From NCBI RefSeq assembly GCF_000281045.1, contig NW_008246083.1:261838-325837 (forward strand): 64,000 nt of DNA, written 5' to 3'. Position 1 is the stretch's first letter; the number at the start of each line of letters is the position of its first letter. A model generated the notes under the pieces. That model did no database searches. It saw only the letters and a list, made by a program, of their open reading frames with translations, and was not told where the DNA came from. This document shows, piece after piece, positions 1 through 11,186 of the stretch. The DNA is from Saprolegnia diclina VS20. Its lineage: Eukaryota; Oomycota; Saprolegniomycetes; Saprolegniales; Saprolegniaceae. Position numbers and translations under genes: made by a program.

Positions 1-3000
1 CATGCTGCTCGTGTCGACAAACGGACCAAAGCGTCGGCGGAAGGCCGCATCCGGCTGGTGCCCGACCTACCCACCGCGTCTTCGCACGAATGCTTCAAGA
101 AACCGGTTCATGCACCTCTTGGCGGACCAGGTCGACGCTTCGCTCCAAGGCCGTGGCGTCCAAGAGTAGCTGCGGCAAAGACACTGTCGCCGCCGCTTCC
201 AAGCACGTGGCTGAGCTGAGAAACGCGAGTGCGTCGGGCGCTTTTGCTTTCACGACCTCGGCGACCACATGCAAGAGCGTCCGGGTGCTGCTCGTGGCTT
301 TGACCTGGCGAAAATGCTACATGTTTGTGGCTTGGACGGCGTGGGTACCTGCGACAGCTTGGGCAAAATCTCGAGCTTGAACCCGTATGCACCGCCGCGG
401 GCCGTACCGTTGTTCATGTAGTTGCCGACCGCCAAGACGACGTGCAGAAGGGGCAGCAGTGTCGGCGTTGCCGCGTGCAGCGTGCTCCGCGCCTTCTCGA
501 GCGTCGAGAGCTTGGCTTTGAGATCGTCAAAGCGCGATGCAAAGCTGAGCTGGTTCGAAATCGACTGGAGACGCTGGGGTAGTCGAGGGACGTGACGCAC
601 AGCGGCAAACCACTTTTCGGTCTCGCCAAGAAGCGTCATGTCGCCCTCGTAGCTCTAGCAGACGCATCAGAGACGACTCCAGTGTAGATGGCCGAACGTT
701 GATGAGATCGAGCTCGTCAGTCGTCGGGACGAGCGCTTCGAGGATCGAAACCCTAACCACTGGATGCGTCCAGTTCGCTTGAAGGATGGTGTACCGCTCC
801 AAGGTCAAGAGGGACTCGTTCAACGACAAAATCGCATCGCAGAGCTCTGTTGGCGAGAGGCGGAAGCGGGTGAGTGCGATGGAGCAGTTTTGCTGCCGCT
901 TGGGGTCCACCAAGTGCACTACTTTGGCCTTGGTCACAGCGGTCTTGGCGGTTTTCACGCAAACTTCTTGGCCAAACTCGCGCTCGAGCAGGGACCAGTC
1001 CAAGCTCAACGTCGTCTCGTCCAGCGTCGCCCAGATCGACCCTTCAACGACGACGTCGGGTAGTGGCGTCCAAAAGAGACTAGCACCCAAGGTTAGTAAC
1101 ACATACACATAATAGCTCTCGACGCACTTGCGCATCTTGGTCGACGGCGTCGGCGTCTTCTTTGGCGGCAGCTTGGAAACAGCGCGCACTGGGGCAGTAG
1201 CGACGACGGTGGCGGCTGCCATGTTTGACTTGGGTGGTGCTGGTTGGCCGTCGGGTGGCGACAACGTCGCACCGCCGCTGAGCTTGGCCGGGTCGAGTCC
1301 GTCGGCCTTGGCCTTCAACTGGACTTGCTCAAGTGGCATGCCCATCTTGAGCAGTTTGAAGTACTTTTCGTATCGCGTATCGACGACCGCCGACGTTGCT
1401 GGCGCTTCGGGTGTCGCCACTGCGAGCTTACTTGGGTCCAACCCGTCGGCCTTGGCCTTGAGCTGCACTTGCTCCAGAGGCATCCCCATCTTGAGCAACT
1501 TGAAGTACTTGTCATAGGACGCATCGACCGTCGGCGCAGCGAGTGGCGCGCTCGTGGCGAGCACGGCCGGGTCGAGGCCGTCGGCTTTGACTTTGAGCTG
1601 CACTTGCTCGAGTGGCATCCCCATCTTGAGCAGCTTGAAGTACTTGGCGTACGCTTCGTGCGGCGCCGCGGCTTCTGGCAAAGTTGTCGCAAGTGTGTTG
1701 TCTGATGCATTGGTAGTAGTGGCTTGTCTCGGCGGCGGCATGGTCGTTGCTTCTAGCCAAAGACTCGTATCCGCGCATATCACGGCAGATACTATACCAT
1801 GGAGCTGGGAGCGGAGCCGGTCGACCTCGGCTTCCAGCTGAGCTATTGTGGCCGTCGCCTCGACGAGGCGGGTCTGCACTGCCAACGGTGTCTCTTCCAA
1901 CACCTAAGGCACTGCTAGTAACAATGTTGACCTTGCTAGCGTACGACTCGGTTGGATTCGATTCCTTCAGACGACGCTGTCGCGCGCTGTTCGAGCCACC
2001 TCTTGACGGCGGTGACCATCGACCGCTTCTTCTCTGTGAGCTCCCTACGTCATCCGTCCATTGAGTCTGTCGTTTTCCAAGAGAACGCTCGTTGTACGGG
2101 AGCAGCGCCGATGTAATGTCGAGGGCCGAAGCCTCGACCAGGTCCCACATGGTGTGGCCCATCGCGACTTCGTTCGGGATCACAAGGAGCGCGAGGGCCA
2201 CATGCAGGAGCCGATCGCTGCAGCCCTGGACGCTCGCGTTCTCCACGAGCTTGCTCAGAACGGCGCGCACGTCGCTCAAGTCCAAGGCGCCGCACACAAC
2301 TTCGTCCGTATCGGCGCGCAGCAAGCCCTGAAACACCTGCGCTTGCTTGCGGAAGCGGCCCATCGCCTCCACTTCCAAGTCGCCAAAGCCGTACATGCCA
2401 TAGACCAAATGTGGCGTCGCAGTCGACTCGAAGCCGGTGAGGACGCGCTGGCAGAGTGGCACGATGTCAAGCGCCAAAAAGTCATTCCGGACAAGAATGC
2501 GGTCGTCCACGCGGACGCTCGTACTCACGAGCGTGTTGATGAACGTCAAGCACGCCGCTTGGACTTCGACCGACGACGCGGTCGCCATGCCATGCAGCAG
2601 GCTGGCGTAGCGCATGCGCTCGTTCTGGCGACGCCGGAGCAGCTCCATGGCATCGAGCACCGTTGTATGCCCAAGCGCCGAGAACCAGCACGTGAGCGAG
2701 AGCATCTCGAGGAGCATGAGCGTCCGCTCTTTCTGATCAAAGTCAAGCGAAAACGCCAGCGTGTGCACTGCGCTCGGGTGCTCGAGCAGAAAGTGCATGC
2801 CGACGCTAGCCCCGACGATGAGGTGAGAGTAGGGGTAGGGTGCGTACTGGTTGTTCATGAGCGACTTGAAGCATTTGAGGCACTCGGTGAAGCGCGTGGC
2901 GTACGCGTCGCCGTCGTCCATGGCCGCGTACACACCGGTGAGGTCGCTCAGCGCTGCAATGCCATCGTCCTTGTGGAATTGCGTGAGCCACTGTGTATCT

Positions 3001-3510
3001 CATGAGCGACATCGTATCCTGCGAGACTGTGTATACCTCCTTGTCGCTCCCGCGCATCAAGACGTGGAGCTCGCGCGCGTCTTGGTCCGAGAAGCTGGAG
3101 AGGTCGTCAAGGGCTTCGTGCAGCGTCTGCACCCACGTGCGCGGCTCGGACGTCGTGTCGGCGCCCTGCTTGGCACTCCACTCGTGGATGATCTGCCACT
3201 TTTGATGCAGTGGCAGCGCGTGCATGCGGTCCATCGCAGTCTTTGGCAGCGCGAGTCCGTCAACCGCCTGAAGAAAGAGCTCTTCGATCTCGCCGGCGTC
3301 GCTCGGGCAGCTTGCCGCGACTACTACACAAGACACGTGCGATGTTGAACGTGGAAGCAAGAGTGTACGCGTGGAGGCGCTGCTGCTGTCGCTGTTGTTG
3401 CTACTGACGCTCGCCTTGGCCCGGCGAAAGACGCGCGAAATCGACTTGGAGATGGTCGTCGCCTTCTTCTTGGGCTTGGCAAGCTCCTTGGCTGGCGACA
3501 CGGGGGCCAT
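1..3510 (-). CDS. Formin (FH3-FH2 actin nucleator), 3' end outside window
   Basis: Formins nucleate and processively elongate actin filaments through the FH2 domain. Hand-spliced exons on the minus strand are 3510-3037, 2990-2087, 2033-1945, 1903-1798, 1749-1128, 1079-698, 654-349, 304-116 and 66 to beyond 1, giving 1046 codons in frame. Order: basic Ser-rich N-terminus, armadillo-like GBD/FH3 region (about residues 60-400), short coiled coil near 490-520, three copies of a repeat with core KYFKLLKMGMPLEQVQLK followed by ADGLDP (about 558, 606 and 655), then FH2 from about 732 (NLFWTPLPD, VGNYMNNGTARGGAYGFK). The repeat resembles the CCDC53/WASH-complex motif. There is no proline-rich FH1 between GBD/FH3 and FH2. 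Apparent frame changes at about 2990, 2050 and 660 are all resolved by 43-53 nt GT-AG introns. The start is the first ATG of the frame; an upstream TTG was ignored. Confidence 0.88.
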
Positions 3511-3756
3511 GCTGGCGCCTTGAAGAGTGACCGTTCGGACCAAACCGGTTTCGCTCGTCGTGAAACCGACAACGACGGTTCAGCGTCCGTCGCGCACCGG
3601 TGGCCGCTAGCGTCACAGAGCGCGGACACATGCATCCTGTGCTCCAGCGATCATTCGGCATGCACGTAGCTGGATTAATCCATTCGAGTACTAAGGGCAG
3701 CTTTGCACAAAGTCGATAGATTGATACTACAATAGTTACAGATTCGGGTTAGATAC

Positions 3757-6700
3757 TTACAAGTCGTACTCGCGGCGCTGCGAAGAGAGCGAGCTCAGCG
3801 ACGTGCCGCGGTGGTACGTGCGCACGGGGCGGAGGCTGCTGCCGTTCTTGGAGCGCTGGCGAAGCCCGTGGACGACGCCGACTTCCTCGTCCTGGCCCGC
3901 CGCCATCGTGTTGAAGATCTCTTCGAGCGTCGTGTCGCTCACACTGTATTGCGCGATCTGCAGCGCCTCCTTCTGGTCTTCCATCCACGCAAAGAGCGAC
4001 TGGAGCGTGTGGCCGTGCACTTTGGGGACTTGGAAGCGAAAGTGTTCGCCGTGGCTCTCGACGAGGACGACGCCGGGGACATGAAACGAGAGCGCGTCGA
4101 TAAGGCGCTGGCTGCAGTCCTGCAGCACCCACCACTGCCGGAGGACGTCGATGGGGACGCTGCCGTCCTTCTCGAGGTAGTGGGCGATGACCCAGTCGAT
4201 CGCCAAGAGCTCCAGCCGGTCCTTCTGGCCCATGGCCTCGCAGAGGCCTTCAAGGTCCTCCAGTGCCAGCGACGGCTTGGTGGTCGGCAACGCGAGCATC
4301 ACGTCGCCCTCGGGCGCCTCGAGCTTGAGGTCGAGCGTAAAGCCGCGGCCAAACTTGTGCTTGAGATGCTGCGCCGTGCCAAGACACTTAAGCTGCCCAC
4401 TCACGAGGATGCCGATGCGCGTGCAGAGTGCTTGGCACTCCTCCATCGAGTGGGTTGTCAAAATCACCGAACAACTCTTCTCTTGCAGAACGCCGACAAT
4501 CACGTCCCACATGTCGCGCCGCGCGGCCGGGTCCATCCCCGTCGACGGTTCATCGAGTAGCAGCAGCGTCGGCGACCCGAGCAGTGCGATGGCCGTCGAC
4601 ACCTTGCGCTTGTTGCCGCCACTGAGGCCCTGCGTCCGCTTGGCTGCAAACGCGTGCAGGCCAAACTGGTCGATCTTGGCGGCGACCGCGCCCTTGATGT
4701 CCACAACGCCCTTGAGACGCGCGTAGAGTTCGAGCTCCTCGTGGACCGTGAGCAAGTCGTGGAGTGCGTCAAACTGCGGACAGTAGCCGGTCGAGGCCCG
4801 CGCCGCGCGAAGTTCGGCTGGCAACGGATGGCCATTGACCGTGACCGAGCCAGAGGTGGGCTGCAGCGCGCCATGGAGGATCTGCAGCGTCGTCGACTTG
4901 CCCGCGCCGTTGATGCCAAGGTAGCCAAAGCACTCGCCTTTCGGGATGCCGAGGCTGAGCTGGTGCAGCGCAACCTTCTCGGCGCCGTACTGTTTGTGGA
5001 GCTTGTGCAAGACGACGTTGTCGCCACTGGCGCGGCCTTGCATGACGCGAATCGCTTCGGCGGCCACGTCGCTGTCCATATTCTCAAGCGCCTTGTTGGG
5101 CTGCTGCCGGCGCGCCTCGTACGTCTGCGTTGCGCGGTCGGCGTAGAGCACCCAAAGCGAAAAAAGAACCACTTCGGCGACGCCGTAGAGGAGACTGCGG
5201 CCGGCAATGTTGAACTCAAAGACGTCCGGGACGCAGCAGCCGGCCACGTTGGCACTCCAGCACGACTTGGCGAGCGGACACGATGTTGCGACAATGTCGG
5301 CGCCGCCAAACGGGTTCCCGTACTTGCGCATGCCAATCTGGAAGAGCCCGTCCGTGAGCGCGTACCCGGGAAAGAGCAAGTAGACCCAGCGCAGGTACTG
5401 CGTGTCGAGCTGCGCGAATGTGAGCTGGTTCTTGATCAACTCAAAGTCGATCAAGCGGCAGAGAAACGAAATGATGCTGAGAAGACCGCCCGTGACGAGG
5501 CAGAACACCAGCACCGACGTCTGAGCGGCCGCGTGCTTTGTAAATCGAAACGTAAAGAGGTACGCGAGCGGCAGCATCGAGAGCACGTGCGTCAGCAGAA
5601 GGGCGAGGCCGCCGAGAATCGACGCCGAGTCGTTCTGGAAGCTCGCAAACGACGGCAGCAAGGCGACAGCGACGCCGACCGGCAGCAGCATGAAGAGCAC
5701 GTCGTGCGTCCAAATCGAAAACCAGTAGGCAAACACGGACGAGCCGCAAGCGAGCTGCTGGTACTTGGCGTTCTGGTGCGGGTCCTTCTCCTTCACGATA
5801 AACACAACGATCGACGCCGGCACAAATGCAAAGCCAATGACAATGATGAGCGACGCGAGGAAGACGTTGATCTGGCCTTGGAGCTTGGCGTCGTCCTTCA
5901 TCAAACAGCCACCCTTGTAGCATGGCCACTTGTTGGACGCGCAGCTCGAGCACGGATAATACGGCGAGATCGGCTGCGTAGCGTCGCAGCACGACGTCGC
6001 ATTGCAGTTGCCAAGGCCGAGCGAGCAGTGGCTAAACCACTTGTTGAGACACGCCGTCTTGTTGCGGATCGGCCCACCCGGCGATGTACAGTACGGGTAC
6101 GACGACGTTGTTTGGTTGGCCGCCACAGTGCCCGACGAGCACGAACTGGTCGAGCTGTCGCAGACAAAGACGTCACCTTTGGCTTGGCACTGGCAGTTGC
6201 CGCCGATCGTGTTGCCAAATGCGCACTTGTTGGTACTTTGCACCGAGGCGGCGCACGCGTTGTAGTACTCGGCGGCATACGAATCCGCCTTGTCGTACGT
6301 GGGGAGGTAGCTGGCAACGTTAATGCTCGGGATGAGCGCGAGCATGCCGAGGAAGAGCACAGGAATGAGCACCATAAAGACCCACGCCTTCTTGTCGCGC
6401 TTCGAGACGCGAAACCTACGCCCGTACATAAACAAGATGCAGCATCGATGCAGTGGCATACCGCTTGTGCAACATCGCAAAGTACTGGGACGCAAAGGAC
6501 GCCGTCCGTGTGCGCTGCGTGGGCCGGCGCTTGGGCTCGTTATAACCGAGTTGGCTCGCGCGCCACTCGCGCAGCTCCATGTCGCCGTTGCCGGCGGGCG
6601 GTTTGCCGTCGGCTACGATCCGCAGGAAGACTTCTTCGAGCGTCGTGACCGAGATGCCATATTCGGCGACACCGAGCGACCGGAGCGACTGGTCAAGAGC

Positions 6701-9099
6701 GCGGAGGAGGTCGGGGAACGTCGGACTTGCGTGCGTTGGCAGCTGCAAGACGACTTCGGCGCCGACGTTGCTAAGCACGTTCGTGTCGGGCACAAAGCGC
6801 CGCACAAACGCCACGAGGTCCGTCACGTTGCAGCTGTTGGTCTTGACGAGCGTCAGGTTGTAGCCCGTGCCGTAGAGCTGCTTGAGAAAGAGCGACGAGC
6901 CCGCGCAGCAGAGCCGACCGTCCGACAAGATGACGATGCGGTCGCCGAGCAGGTCGGCTTCGTCCATAAAGTGCGTCGTGAGCACCATGACCCGGTTCTC
7001 GCGGTTGCGCTGGAGCACGTTCCACGTAAACCTAGCCGCAGAAAACTATCAATCTATCAATTCGTAGCAAGAAAGACATACCGGCGCGAGTACGGGTCCA
7101 TGCCCGAGGTAGGCTCGTCCAGAAACACCACTTGGCTCTTCCCGAGCAGCGCGATCGCGACGCTGAGCTTGCGCTTCTGGCCGCCCGAGAGCTTGGCCGA
7201 CGCGACGTGGCGCTTCTCGACGAGTCCGACCTCGGCGACCATCGCGTCAATCTGGGTGCTTGCGTCGTCAATGCCCTTGAGGGCCGCGTACAGCTGGAGG
7301 TGCTCGAGCACCGAGAGCTCGTCGTAGAGCACGTCGTGCTGCGGACAGACGCCCATGCTGGCGCGGATCGCGTCCATGTCGTCCGTGATCGTCTTGCCAA
7401 AGACGTAGGCCGTGCCTTTGGTCGGCGGGAAGAGACCCGTGAGCATCGAAATCGTGGTCGTTTTGCCCGCGCCGTTGTGCCCGAGGAACGCCGTGATCTG
7501 GCCGGCGTACATGGTCACATGGAGGTTGTGGACGGCAACCTTGCTGTCGCCGTCGTCCGTCTTGAACGTTTTCCGGAGTCCGACGAGCTGGACGCACTCG
7601 CCGGCCTGCTCCTTGAGACGCAACGCTTGCGTCGGCGGCTCGACGCTCGGGCCGTCATTCGGCGTTGGCACCGACGTCATGTCTGCGTAGTGGAAGGACG
7701 GCGACTCGACCGGCGTCGGCGTCCGCGGCGCCGGCCACCAATAGTCGCGCGTGAAGAGGAAGAGCCAGTGCTTGCGGACGCCGTACGCTTGCGGCACGAC
7801 CTGCTGAAAGTACCAGCCAAGCACAAGCATCCAAATGCTGTCGAGCAAGAGGTACCACGTCATGTCGCCGGTCGTAATCACATTCGAGATCGGCGACGTC
7901 GTAGTTGCGATCGCGTAGTAGACGTCCGTGCCCCGCTGGGCTTGGACCACGAGGTAGTTGATACCGATGGCAAAGGCGGTCGGGGCACTCCACGCAGCGC
8001 CATACTGTTGCGCCAGCGACTTGCTCTGGACAAGGTAGAAGGGCAAGAAGGCAAGGACCCACACCAAGACGGAAGCGATCGCAGCCGTCTTGGACTTGTT
8101 GAAGAAGACGCCGACGAGGTTCGCAAAGCTCACAATCGCAAGGCCAAACGCCGCAAAGAAGAGGAAGAGCGTCGCGAGGTCGGCCATCGGGAAGACGTTG
8201 CCGTACTTGAGCTCGACTGCGAGCAGTAGCGCGATCGGGGTGTACTGAAGAAAGCCAGAGATGTACCACGAAAGCAGCAGCGGCGCTTCGTAGAGGCCCA
8301 TCATACGCATGCCTTCGGTGAGCCGCTTCTCCTTCTCGAGCACCATCTTGGAGGTGAGCGACGGAACAAAGCGGAGGTACGAGAGGAGGAAGAACATGCC
8401 AAAGACCGGCTGCCCGCTCGAGTAGAAGGACGTGGCAGTCGACGACGGACTGCCAATGCCAAAGATATTCGGGAGCGTGTCCATGCAGTTCAAGTACATG
8501 ACCACCGAGCAGTTGGTGCTCGTGCAGGGCCGTGTCGTGACGGACGTTGAACTGTCGTTCGAGCCGGCGATCGTGTCGAGGTTGCCGAGGATCACGAGCG
8601 CGACGACGAGCACGAGCGGTAAGAGGCTCTCGATAAGCGTGCGCCACGGGTGTTTTCGCGCGAGGAGCATGTTCTTCCAGACAAGAACGCGCATCTGCGA
8701 GAGGTTGCGTACGAGGTACGACCACTTGTTGCGCGGGTCGGCGGTCGCCCGGCGCTTGGCGACGACGACGAGGCCCGCGACCGCGACGACGGCGACAAGC
8801 AAAAGGCTTACGATCGTGATGGCGCCAATAGCCGCGGACGAGAGGCCGCCGCACTGTGTGATGCTCGATAGCGTCCTGTCGACTACCTTCTTGCAGCTCG
8901 CGGTGGCGGTCTGCGCGACGCAGTTGGTCGCGGTCGTGAGCGCGTCGCAGCACGCGGACGAGCCATGGCCTGAGCACGCGAGGTCGCAGCTCGGCGATGT
9001 GAAGAGGCCGGACGCGATGACGCAGGCGTAGTAGGCGTAGTCGCCGCCGGCGTCGGCGAGGCAGCTCGAGAGCTGTGATGCGAGCGCGGCCGAGCTCAT
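3757..9099 (-). CDS. ABCA-type full-length ABC transporter, copy 1
   Basis: Full-length A-subfamily ABC transporter of 1748 residues, expected to move lipids or amphiphiles across a membrane at the cost of ATP. Exons are 9099-7082, 7031-6462 and 6415-3757. Order: about 95-residue Cys-rich N-terminus, TM segment, TMD1, NBD1 (Walker A HNGAGKTTT, signature LSGGQKRKLS, Walker B VVFLDEPTSGMD), TMD2 with a Cys-rich extracellular loop (CSLGLGNC, CCDATQPIS), then NBD2 (INGAGKSTT, LSGGNKRKVS, LLLLDEPSTGMD). Both nucleotide-binding sites look intact. The start is the ATG at 9099, matching the start of the paralogue at 11187. It is head to head with that paralogue and shares both intron positions; long stretches are nearly identical at nucleotide level. 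The substrate cannot be read from sequence. Confidence 0.95.
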
Positions 9100-10051
9100 T
9101 TCGCGAAATGGGCAGTGGCAAGCCGGACGTCGCCAGCCGATCTTCACGCACGAGCGACATGCCCTTCGAACTTCGGTTTGCAGCCACTGGATTGCAAAGT
9201 AGCCAATGGGATCGCGGCATTGTGCTAATATATATTGTGATCCTGCGACGGCCGGCCCAATATGATGCCCCGTGAACACACATTTTGCAATATACTGGCA
9301 GACAACGACCCACAAGACGACGCCTCACACATTGCGAAGCGATTTGTGGCGTCAATGGGACGGACATACCCCGTACGGTCTCTTGGAGTTACTCATTAGA
9401 CGCGTGCGTGGACACGCTTGTCTATTGATGGGGACGGAAGGGCCACTCTGGGACGGAGTTTCTATTATTTGGCGTTGCTAGGGAGGGGGTGCGTGTTTGG
9501 TTCGTACCTCGTGTCCGCATGACACGTCGTGGGATACAAGATTCACGTTTGTATGACGTGGTGCCCTTCCGTGACTCAGCGATAAACTGCGCACTGCGCA
9601 GGGAGAGGGACTGGCCACACGCGCGATGTGGTTGAAAACAAATATTCTGTGAACCGAAGTTCGAAGCACTTGGCGGACAAGGTGTCAGACACTGGCAAAT
9701 ATTCGCAAGAGCCAGCGAGTTCGTTCGAACTCGGCGGAGAAGTCCACTCGGTTAGCATGTACACAAATGACTCACCTTTTATTTTGGACGCAGGCATAGG
9801 TCGACGCTCATGCTACGGTTCTTGTATACTCGATCAAAGTCCCGGTCCCGCGACTCCTGGTTCGGGTGCGGATTCGGTACATTGTCTAATCGCGTTGAAG
9901 TTGTAGCGTCGTCGGATCGTAAGTATCACCCTCCAGTCCACACGACTAGTGTAACGTGCTGGGAATCAAGGAATAGCAATCCCCACTCCATCGAGTGCGT
10001 ACATTACACTGCAGTAGCTTGTTGTACAGTACTAGTCGAAGCCGCTGTTGC

Positions 10052-10073
10052 TGCACTAGTACACGTACTAGCA
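10052..10073. repeat. Imperfect palindrome in the ABCA spacer
   Basis: The half-sites TGCACTAGTAC and GTACTAGCA are near-perfect reverse complements separated by AC. A related word, GTACTAGTC, lies 20 bp upstream. It may be a regulatory site shared by the two ABCA genes, but this is inference only. Confidence 0.35.
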
Positions 10074-10198
10074 ATGCCGATGTCGCTCGACGTCGACTCG
10101 TTCCAAACTCCTTGCAGGCTCTTTCGTCAAGGGCATGTCCTTGCTGTTGTGCCTGCTTCTTCTGAAACCGGAGCTTGTGCCCAGAATGAGCCAGGGAT

Positions 10199-10840
10199 AT
10201 GGTCTGCGCGCAAACCAAACCTCGCTGCCGACGCCGCATCCAGAATTATTGCGATCAGCCTGTATATGTCGCTGGTATCGTGACAGCGGATCAGGAAGGC
10301 GAGTCAAGTACAATCCAGCAGTGCATTTTAGACGCCCGGAAGCGACGCGGATGCAACAACCTACTGCGACGCTGCCCGACGCGGTTCCCGGCAATGTGTC
10401 TTCGCCTGCTTGGTTTATACGGTGACGTCGGTGCTGCCATGGCTAAGGAACTTGTTCATGATGCTTGCAACGACTACCGCCGAGCTCTCCGTGCCGTACT
10501 CGAATGGACTCAAACTGCCCGCGATCATGCGGCAGCTTTTTCTGAAGTGCTTGTCTGGCTGCTCGACCTAGCGACTAGCAACGCGGCGCCCGAAGCGCTG
10601 ACGGAGATGAGTCGTCCTGGTGCGAAATGCTTTTACACGCTGCTCAAAGCCCTTGGCAACACATCCACAAGCTTGACGAATGCAGCGAAAGCGCTTCGAC
10701 GCAGGCACGACCAGCCACCACTCGTGCGCTACGACACGGAGATCGGTGACACTCGATGAAACTACGCTCGATCAAGTGCCGGTTGAGACTGTCGAGGGTG
10801 CCGCCGAGCCTCGACGATTGTCCTGGCAGCGGTGATTGAC
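10199..10840 (+). pseudogene. Coding-like remnant, unrecognised
   Basis: An open frame of 186 codons (10199-10759) shows natural-looking composition in its second half, with helical segments such as MAKELVHDACNDYRRALR and AEALTEM-like stretches, and GC-rich third positions like neighbouring genes. A second frame continues after it (ETTLDQVPVETVEG) to a stop near 10838, so one frameshift or a missed intron would join them. There is no recognisable domain, no clear splice site and no convincing start. It could be a decayed gene or a chance ORF. The family is unknown. Confidence 0.3.
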
Positions 10841-11186
10841 GTCATTGTCGCCAGCATCAATTCGGTCGCCTCTCGCCTCAGAGACGCATGTCCTTGCTCA
10901 ACTGCAATAGGGTCCGCCACCGTTTGCAGACGCCGACTCCACGGTCACCCTAGATTGGACGGGCGCGGCCGTCGCGCTACATAGAGCAATTTGCAAAGTT
11001 GGTATTGCCGCCCGAACTAGCAAAGCCACCCATGAAAGCCACCGACCAAAGTGTAATTTGAACAAATATTCGTGTCTCGGCGCTGTTGACCATGAAACAA
11101 CATGGACCCTTGAGTTATTTGTGGACTACAAAACCACACTCGTCGTAGAATAACTTGTTGGGGCTCTTCGACTCTGGAGAGGCAGC

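Larger units (their letters stand above)
9100..11186. other. Spacer between divergent ABCA genes
   Basis: Region of 2.1 kb with AT-richer composition between the two ABCA start codons. It must hold both promoters. It contains several ACTAGTAC-like words, an imperfect palindrome at 10052-10073 and a coding-like remnant at 10199-10840. No RNA gene or intact protein gene is evident. Confidence 0.6.

Noticed and set aside
655-697. Apparent frameshift in the formin FH2 domain
   Set aside because: Resolved by a 43-nt GT-AG intron that restores the expected SYEGDMTLL.
2061-3005. Long plus-strand ORF opposite the formin gene
   Set aside because: Antisense shadow in GC-rich DNA; Arg/His/Val-rich with no domain, while the minus strand encodes a clear formin.
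4654-6648. 664-codon plus-strand ORF opposite ABCA copy 1
   Set aside because: Shadow of the NBD2/TMD2 coding strand; the mirrored paralogue gives matching shadows, and the composition is not protein-like.
9810-10283. 157-codon ORF in the ABCA spacer
   Set aside because: Composition is random-like, overlapping several equally long frames on both strands.
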